Of a DNA stretch of 64,000 bases, positions 57,178 to 64,000 are shown piece after piece. Each line of letters begins with the position of its first letter. The stretch's first letter is position 1. The DNA lies in assembly GCA_015657535.1 (NCBI GenBank), contig JADHZB010001924.1, positions 19,560-83,559 of the forward strand, in the 5' to 3' direction. The notes under the pieces were generated by a model. It saw only the letters and a list, made by a program, of their open reading frames with translations. It made no database searches and was not told the DNA's origin. A program made the position numbers and the translations under genes. The DNA is from Nephromyces sp. MM_2019. Lineage: Eukaryota > Apicomplexa > Aconoidasida > Nephromycida.

Positions 57178-58975
57178 AAGCAACAGCACATGCTTTTCAA
57201 TGTGCCTACAAATAAATAAAATTTCTAGCCCTGCTTAATGGCCTATCGCACCATGTACTAGAGCTTGCATTGGGCATGCATACATTTTTATAGAGCACTA
57301 GGTCTAATATAACCAGACTATATTTCAAGGGGTGGCCATCTATATTTTGGATGGACGTAAATTGTAGAGGATTACTTGCGTGTAAGATTTTTTCGCTGCC
57401 ATTATCCAAAGGATTCTTGATTTTTGGTAGGGAAGGTGTGGGTTCTCGTGGATTGTTACGTTTCTCCCTTCGTAGGATGAACTTTATCAGGGACTGAGTA
57501 ATATTGATTGTGTGAAGGCGTAACGAAGTTCAGCTTTCCACTCCAAGTTGCATTGAAGGGTGCACGTCAGATATTTACTTTTGACTTTCTACATTTTCAA
57601 AGTATAATCACGAAATGCATATGAGCGAGCATTGTAGTGGTTCATTCGTGGAGAATCCATTTTTTTAGGTAAGGCCTTACCTTTGAATGCTCTCGTTGAT
57701 AAGATCAGTTTAGAAGCAGTGGTGGCCGTTGGCGCTACATTTCCATCTCTCTGTGTGCCTTCTTGTTTTTCTTGTATTTTGTCAGTTTTTCAAACATTTT
57801 TTATCAGTTGAGTTTCGCTCTTGTCTGGGTCTTTGAATCTTACTTAATCCATTTCTCTGCTATTTTAGTCTGTAGATGAAGTGTATCACGGTACGATTTG
57901 TGCGCTTGGCAGTTACAGCTTCTCTTTTTGCGAGACTTACGACTGCTGGATGTTTATAGCGAAATTTCCGTGGTAGATAGTAGCCGCATGCATCTTACGC
58001 TGATTCTCGATGCTAATTGAATGAATTTGCCTGCTTTTGCCGTGGTAGAAGCTTTGGTGTTTGTGAGCGGCCAACCCGTGTGCATGGCTTTGCTGTTTTT
58101 GATGGTTTTTCGTGGGGATCTAACGCGAGGATGAGGATTACACTGGTTTGCTAGGTGTGACATATATTATGCTGGCATACTTTGTAGGAAAGGAGAAAGT
58201 ACGAGTTGCTTGTTTAGATGGCGTGAAGTAGGCGAAACTTATTCTTCATGAAACTTCATTTCAAGACTCAATTGGAGAATTTACTTCATAACAGTTTGAT
58301 TAATATCAATTTCATTGAAGGTGCTGTTTTAGTCAGGAAATATATCCTGTTTTGAATGTAACATCAGTGCGAGCTTGCCTCTTGTAATTTCTTTAATGCA
58401 ATTTTTATTTTCATAACTTTATATTGAGTTGAATGGATTATTTCATTTTATGAAAAAATTTATTGTGAAGAAGAGGTGCTCTCACTTTTTCAATTGGTAA
58501 CTAGCTGCGAATACCTTTTCATAATGGAGGTATATACCAATTTGCCTGAATAACTGAGTTGAAATGGACATCAAGGCGTAAATATCTTTATAAGTTTGAT
58601 TAGAGATTTTTGTTTTGTGTCATGTGTGTTGTTTGGTACTGTGGAGGTGTCGGTTTATGATGCAAGACGCTTCACTTGTCTCTTTCAAAGACTCCCTAGG
58701 CTGTAGCATTTATGTAGTGCATTTGGTGTTTTTCTTGGCAATTGCCGTAACGCTCAAGAGTAGGCTTTTTTCTGCAATTGAATTAGGAGAAAGATGCTTT
58801 GAATGAAATTGCTGTAAGTCGATGAAGAAGTAGAACATGAGCAAAACTCGAAGAAGTATAAACTAGCAGACTAATGAAGATGTCTTTTTCAGAACTTTTG
58901 TTAGAAGACGGCGTAAACTCTCTTTCCTTGGCAGCTTTTTGAAACACATATCCACTGATATCGGAAGGGTACACT
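57178..58975. other. Upstream region of the transporter gene, no gene seen
   Basis: AT-rich and T-rich on the plus strand, with short frames only. A 69-codon basic minus-strand frame (58163-57954) is not supported by anything else. It should contain the transporter promoter, but no element could be named. Confidence 0.4.
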
Positions 58976-61900
58976 ATGAGCGCTGAGTCTGAACCTGCGA
59001 GAGATGCTACGGATTCGCCTCCACAGAGAGAGAGATGGGGGAGCAGGATTACCTTTATTGTGGCATGTGGGTGTCTTCCTGAAGGGTTTTGATGTTTTTA
59101 AGAGAGTTTGAATGGCGCTAGTTTAGTGAAGATGAGTGGTTGTATGAAGTAGCGTCTAATGCAGCATTTCTATGTTGTATGTGTGGGACTTGTGGTGTCT
59201 GGAACTTTGTGTGGAATTTGGTATGTGTCGAACTTGGTGTGTGTGGGACTTGGTATGTCTTGAACTTTGTGTGTGGAACTTGGTATGTGTCGAACTTGGT
59301 GTGTGTGGAACTGTCTCTGTGTTGCGCTTCATGTGTCTTCAACTTTGTGTGCGTTGATCTCTGTTTACCTTTTACCTGCGCCAGAACTTCCCTGCATGAT
59401 GTTTTGTGTGTATATCTGCTGCAAGAGCCTCTCATCTCTTTTGTAGTACTGTTTATACTCGTTAGTCGACAATATTTAGGAGGTTTTAGTCGTTACTCTT
59501 CGTGAAGCTTCACTTGATCATTTAAAGGCTGATTTGGTGTGCGTGTGTGTACAGCTATTGGCTGCTGCGTGGGCCTAGGTAATTTTTGGAGGTTTCCAGG
59601 TCTCGCAGTTGAACATGGAGGTGCTCCCTTCTTGATACCATACTTTCTAGCGGTGATTTTCATTGGCGTTCCTGTGATGATATTTGAGATGTCCATTGGC
59701 CAAATATTCCAGGTCCGATACTTTTCTATTCGTGCTATGCTTTTGTGTGTGTGTTGAATCTTCTGCTTCTACTGCTTTGAAGTTTCATTTGGATTTCTGC
59801 TGAGAGGAGAGTTACGTGTGTGTTTAAATATAAAAAAGGCCCTTTTTTAGGGTGTTTGTGGAGGGCGGGCTGAAATTTATGTGTGCGTTGTTGTGTTGGT
59901 TTGTGTGCTCTTTGCGTGCTGTACAGTTTGTGTGTGTTGATGTGTGTTGATGTATCGGTATGTGTGTTCTTAGGTGTGCATCTGGGTGGCCGTGTGAAAT
60001 TTTATGTGTGGTCTTGTGTGTTGGTTGACTTTCTATGCAGAAAGTTCTGTGGAACATATTTCGTGTGTGTGTGTGTGTGTGTGTGTCTTCATAAGATAAA
60101 TTTTCTCTCCTTTTTCGTAGAGAATCCACAGTGTCGTGCATAAGTTGACTTCTTCTAATCTATGAATGATATTAATGTTGTGTGAAGTGAATTTTTGAGT
60201 GTTTTCACTGCTCTTCTCGCTCAAGTGTCCTCTCTGGAAAGGTGAAGAAGAGATTGACTACCTACCTGATGTGTGTGCAGGGTGGAGCAGTACATGCCTT
60301 AGGTTCTCTTAACAAGCGTTTTCGTGGACTTGGTATAGCCGGAGGATATGCAGCGTTTGGTATTTCTCTGTACTACATATGTAAGAATATCCTCAGTTTC
60401 TTCAAAAAATGCGTGAAATTTTGTAGTTTTTGGAGCCTTTCTTGAAAAATAAGACTTTCGTACTTTCTGCATATTTTACATCCTCATCCAAAGCCACAGA
60501 TATTTGCATACTTTTGCACTTCTTTCATCCTCTTCAAATCTCGCGAATGCAAGATGACTTGAATGTTGCTGTTTTTTGTATCTTCATCTTTTTTGGTGGA
60601 AATCACTGCATTTCATCATGTTTCTCGGTATTCTTTCCGAATTTGAAGAAGATTCTCAATTTTCTTCAATACAGCTGTTTTGGCGATCGGTCTGCAGTAC
60701 TTTTTAGTGTCAATTTTCTCGGGTTTACCAGTTTCTTTTGATTCCTCAAACGTTGCACTCTGCGATCCTTTGGATGAAGTAACTTGTGGTACCTACCCTG
60801 ATGAGTGCTTGTTTCAGTTTGGAAAATGTAGTGCATTTTATACTAAAACAGTAAGTGAAAATACATCTTGATAATAGGTCGATACCATGTACATACAACA
60901 CCCAGATTCAAGTGATTTTAATGGGATACTCTTCATCCAACACACAAGGCATCGATGTGAAGCAGCTTCTCTCACTTGAATGGACGTACTGATGCCCTTC
61001 TTCATCTCAACTTTGAACGATTTTCTCCTTCACTGCAACTTTATCAACTGCAACTTCAAATTTTGTGTGTCCTGCTTTTGAAGATGATTTTAGCTTCCAT
61101 ATGTAGGTTCTTCAGCCCTGCTTTTTATGTGTGTGCATGTGTGTGAATCCGCCTTGTTTCATGCTTATCAGAAGGTTTGGGTTTTCCATTGCTGCATCAT
61201 CCTCCTTCGTTTTTCGCTGCCTCTCCCTCCTCTTTCTTGATTTTTCCTGTTTCATCTTCACTTGTAGCGGAAAAAGTCACCATAACTCGGTTTTTTTGGC
61301 GATTTTCAGGGCTTTGATTACTATTATGATACTACTGGTTATGTAGTCGAAGGAAATGATCTCAGTATATCTTTGTATATGTTTCTCTCCCTCCTGGCAT
61401 TATGGGTAATCATTGTGCTTTGCCTCTTTCGAGGTACCACAAGCGTTGGCATTGGTAAGTCGTGTATATGTGTGCTTTGACGTGTGTTTTTTTCGTATGT
61501 TTTGGTGTGTATTCATGTGTTTTTTGCTGTGTGTTGATGTGTGCTCATGTGGCTTCGTTTTTGCGTTAATGTCTAGGTTAATATATGAGTTGATGTCTGC
61601 GTGAATTTACGAAGATGTGTGTCTTAATGTGCATTTATGTTCTCAGTGTGTGGCTTTTTTTATCCAGTGAGCTTCCCTCAAAGATCTCCTTCTCCATTCC
61701 TAGAATGCAACAACTGCAGTTTCTGCGATATTTTGCCACTTCTCTATCCCTGTGTGTATATGTGTGTGTACTCTTCTCTTCAGTGGCTTATCCCGGTATG
61801 ATCATCCCCATCGTCTTACTCCTAGCTTTTGCTATACGAGGTTTGACACTGGAAGGATCTTCTAGTGGAGTGATCACATTTTTGGGTAAGTAGTTTGCCA

Positions 61901-62292
61901 TTTTGATGATCATGAAGATGCAATTTGCATTGTTTGTGATTAATTTGGTGGAATTATAAACTCTGAGGTTTTTGCTGCTTTTTCGGGTGGAATTTTGATT
62001 GTGTTTTTGCTGTACATACTCCCTAGTGTGTGCGATTGTTGTCTTAAGCATCTTCGTCTTGTTCTTCATCCTACAGGCAATTTTGATGCTTCTCGCTTGC
62101 TAAATCCTAAGATCTATACGGATGCCACAGCACAGATCTTCTTATCTTTTAGCTTAGCTTATGCTTGTATACCTGCGTATAACTCCTACAATAACAGACA
62201 CAAGAGCATAGTAGCCGATGGTATCATCATTGCAGCCAGCAACTCTACCGCATCCTTCATTGCTGGTCTAGCTGTATATACAATGGCAGGGT

Positions 62293-62363
<71 letters not shown>

Positions 62364-63958
62364 GTGGTGCTGGATCCTATGTATTTGCGAATTTATGTGT
62401 TGGCTACCGTGTATGCTCTACTCTCTCTTTGTTTGTGCTCCACCCTCCTATCCAATCTTGTGTGTGCTATTCCCTGGCTACTCTGTAGATACCTCTAACT
62501 TGCTGCTTCGTCGCTTAATATAGACTATTTTTCAGAGCTGAAAAAACTTCAGAAACTATTTCTACTTGATACTACAGATATGTAGCAGTTCAGTCTAACA
62601 CAGTAGATGAAAACGGAGACTACATCTATAGAGGAGGGGAGATCAATGGCCCTAATCTTATCTTTGTGCTTTATCCTGTGGGCTTATCCATGTTAGGACT
62701 TGCAAATGTAAGTGAAGAGGTAGAAAAAGTATTTTTTTTTTTGAATTTTTGAGGCGAAGTGTGTGCTATGTGCAGGTTGAGTGTGCTGTGTGTTCAAACG
62801 GGAGTTGATAGGAGCGATTGTGTATGTTTTTGCTGAGCTTTGTGGATTTCTTGGGTGCGTGTGGTGGATTTTGTCTTGGATAGAGGGTTGTCTGTGTTGT
62901 TTGGGGGTTTCGATTGTGTGTGGTTGTGAGGCTGTCTATGAGTGAATTTTGTGGCTGGTGTGTGTTTTGTGTGTGTGTGTGAGCGAGTTTCTCTGTGGTG
63001 GAGAGCTCTCTGTGTGTGACGCTTCTTTAGCTCAGTCTTCTTGGGCAAATCTCCCGTATGTGCTGTGGATTTTCTCGAGGTTTGAAAGACGTCTTTATCA
63101 TCTTATTCTTCTTCCTCATTACCTTCTTTTTCTTCATCTTCATTGCCTTGCTCTTCATCGTCTTCTTCCTCTATTCTACAGCTATTTGGAGCTCTTTTCT
63201 TCCTGTGCTTCCTAATGTTGGGGCTTGATAGTGCTTTCTCACAAACTGAGTCTTTAGCGACAATTCTTATCGACTGCAGATTATATAGAAGAACACTGTA
63301 TACTAGGTTTAAGAGGATGGGAATAGTGGCTCCCTTGTGTCTTATTTCATTTCTTCTCAGTTTACTATACGGCTGTTCTCTAGGAGAAAAGGTGAGGGAG
63401 TGTTTAAGGCCTTATACAGTAGGCAATATGTGAAGCTCTGTGTTTGGGGAGTTTCTTGATATGCCGGTGTATTGGCGTTTTTTTGTAGTGTATGTACAGC
63501 TGGCTTGTATGTGTAGGGGGGTTTTTCGGAGTGTATGTGCTCCTGATTTGGTTTCCTGGCTTTTGTGCTGGGGTTTTTGGGGTGTATGTCCACCAGCTTC
63601 TCCTTATATATACGGGAGTTTGGTAAGCCTTTTAGAAGTGTAGATACACCGAGGCAAACGTTGCTTTATCTTTGGAATTTATTACCTACATTCTCACCCT
63701 CTTCTTTTTTGCAGTTCCTCTCTACAGCAGATGACTACATTAACAGTGCACTCGGACCCATCATGGGATTATTGGAAACAATACTGGTATTGTATGTGTG
63801 CGTGGGTGTAGAGTGTGTGTTTGGGTGTGCGTGGTGCTGTGTGTATGTTCTTTTTGTGATGGTTACTCTAGTATATGTCAGTCTTTTGTGTGCCCCTTTT
63901 TAGTTCATCCCACACCTCAGTTATTGGTTAGGCCCTTCAATTTTAGGTCTAAACGATC

Positions 63959-64000
<42 letters not shown>
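58976..64000 (+). CDS. Sodium:neurotransmitter symporter family (SLC6/NSS) transporter, 3' end beyond window
   Basis: Na+-coupled amino-acid or amine transporter with the LeuT fold. Exons are 58976-59066, 59555-59712, 60281-60380, 60675-60850, 61310-61454, 61784-61885, 62077-62290, 62578-62707, 63182-63391, 63715-63786 and 63904-63946. All are phase-consistent, giving 480 residues before the window ends. The N terminus is short and acidic, then WGSRITFIV leads into TM1 with VGLGNFWRFP, the family signature and Na+/substrate site. Next come FLIPYFLAVIFIG and EMSIGQ (TM2), GLGIAGGYAAF (TM3), a Cys-containing extracellular loop, TM4-5, and ATAQIFLSFSLAYACIPAY with YNSYN (TM6-7). LGLDS, the Na2-site motif, is in TM8. 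TM10-12 are missing, cut off by the window. The substrate cannot be predicted. Introns of 117-568 nt are strikingly TG-rich on the sense strand. Confidence 0.93.
59190..59350. repeat. TG-rich minisatellite in transporter intron 1
   Basis: Variants of a unit of roughly 15-18 bp with the core GAACTTGGTATGTGT or GAACTTTGTGTG are repeated about eight times with small changes. The array lies entirely within intron 1 of the transporter gene. It reads open on both strands because of its periodicity, which is not evidence of coding. Confidence 0.85.
60063..60086. repeat. (GT)12 microsatellite
   Basis: Twelve perfect GT units lie in intron 2 of the transporter, sense strand. Confidence 0.95.
62295..62362. 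repeat. (GT)34 microsatellite at a splice donor
   Basis: Thirty-four perfect GT units begin four bases after the exon-7 boundary, directly continuing the donor GTAA. The tract sits in transporter intron 7 on the sense strand. Confidence 0.97.
63961..64000. repeat. (TG)20 or longer, running off the window
   Basis: A perfect TG tract fills the last 40 bases, 14 bases into the intron that follows the exon at 63904-63946. Its true length is unknown. Confidence 0.95.

Noticed and set aside
59118..59505. Long open frames on both strands with repeats such as TKFKTYQVPH or LVCVELGVCG
   Set aside because: They are produced by a TG-rich minisatellite inside intron 1 of the transporter; periodic sequence without stop codons reads open in several frames.
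59824..60224. Minus-strand His/Thr-rich frames
   Set aside because: Antisense of TG-rich intron 2; the sense strand belongs to the well-supported transporter gene.
62295..62523. Frames encoding alternating Cys-Val
   Set aside because: Direct translation of the (GT)34 microsatellite in an intron; not a protein.

Overview
The window is nuclear DNA of a eukaryote. Every recognisable gene is cut by GT-AG introns, several proteins are purely eukaryotic (ribosomal eL39, Cdc20-type WD40, SAP18), and an HSP60 carries a mitochondrial presequence. Base composition is AT-rich (by eye about 60-65% AT). The mix of genes suggests a unicellular protist, perhaps an alveolate or apicomplexan relative, but nothing here proves the lineage. 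I found no bacterial operon, CRISPR array, rRNA or convincing tRNA.

Layout, left to right. A small single-pass membrane protein in six exons runs + at 724-5249. Mitochondrial HSP60 runs - at 13121-7058 in nine exons. It diverges from an insulysin-like M16 metalloprotease (+, 16635-20910, about 18 exons). That gene converges on a DXD-type glycosyltransferase (-, 22432-21048, perhaps starting at 22851). After about 4 kb without a clear gene comes a Cdc20/Cdh1-like APC/C activator (+, 26830-32081) with an insertion of about 300 residues in its propeller. Next are a provisional small gene (-, 33469-32811), a long unrecognised low-complexity protein (+, 35021-41899), two provisional small coding segments (-, 43.3-44.6 kb), and an Arg/Ser-rich protein fused to a SAP18 domain (+, 44947-48948, perhaps to 50050). 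The 50-57 kb stretch holds small genes with short introns, including ribosomal protein eL39 (-, 54139-52254). The right end is a sodium:neurotransmitter-symporter family transporter (+, 58976 to beyond 64000).

All gene models were joined by hand, by matching GT/AG sites and reading phase. For HSP60, the protease, the glycosyltransferase core, SAP18 and the transporter, the joins restore known family motifs and exon sums divisible by three, so these are strong. Small unrecognised genes rest only on open frames and phase agreement and are provisional.

The genes are housekeeping or cell-biological (protein folding, proteolysis, glycosylation, cell cycle, RNA processing, translation, transport) and do not form an evident pathway. 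The most unusual features are the SAP18 fusion, the Cdc20 insertion, the contrast between genes with 27-76 nt introns and genes with introns of hundreds of bases, the strongly TG-rich sense-strand introns of the transporter, and an eL39 gene whose first donor site does not fit GT-AG.
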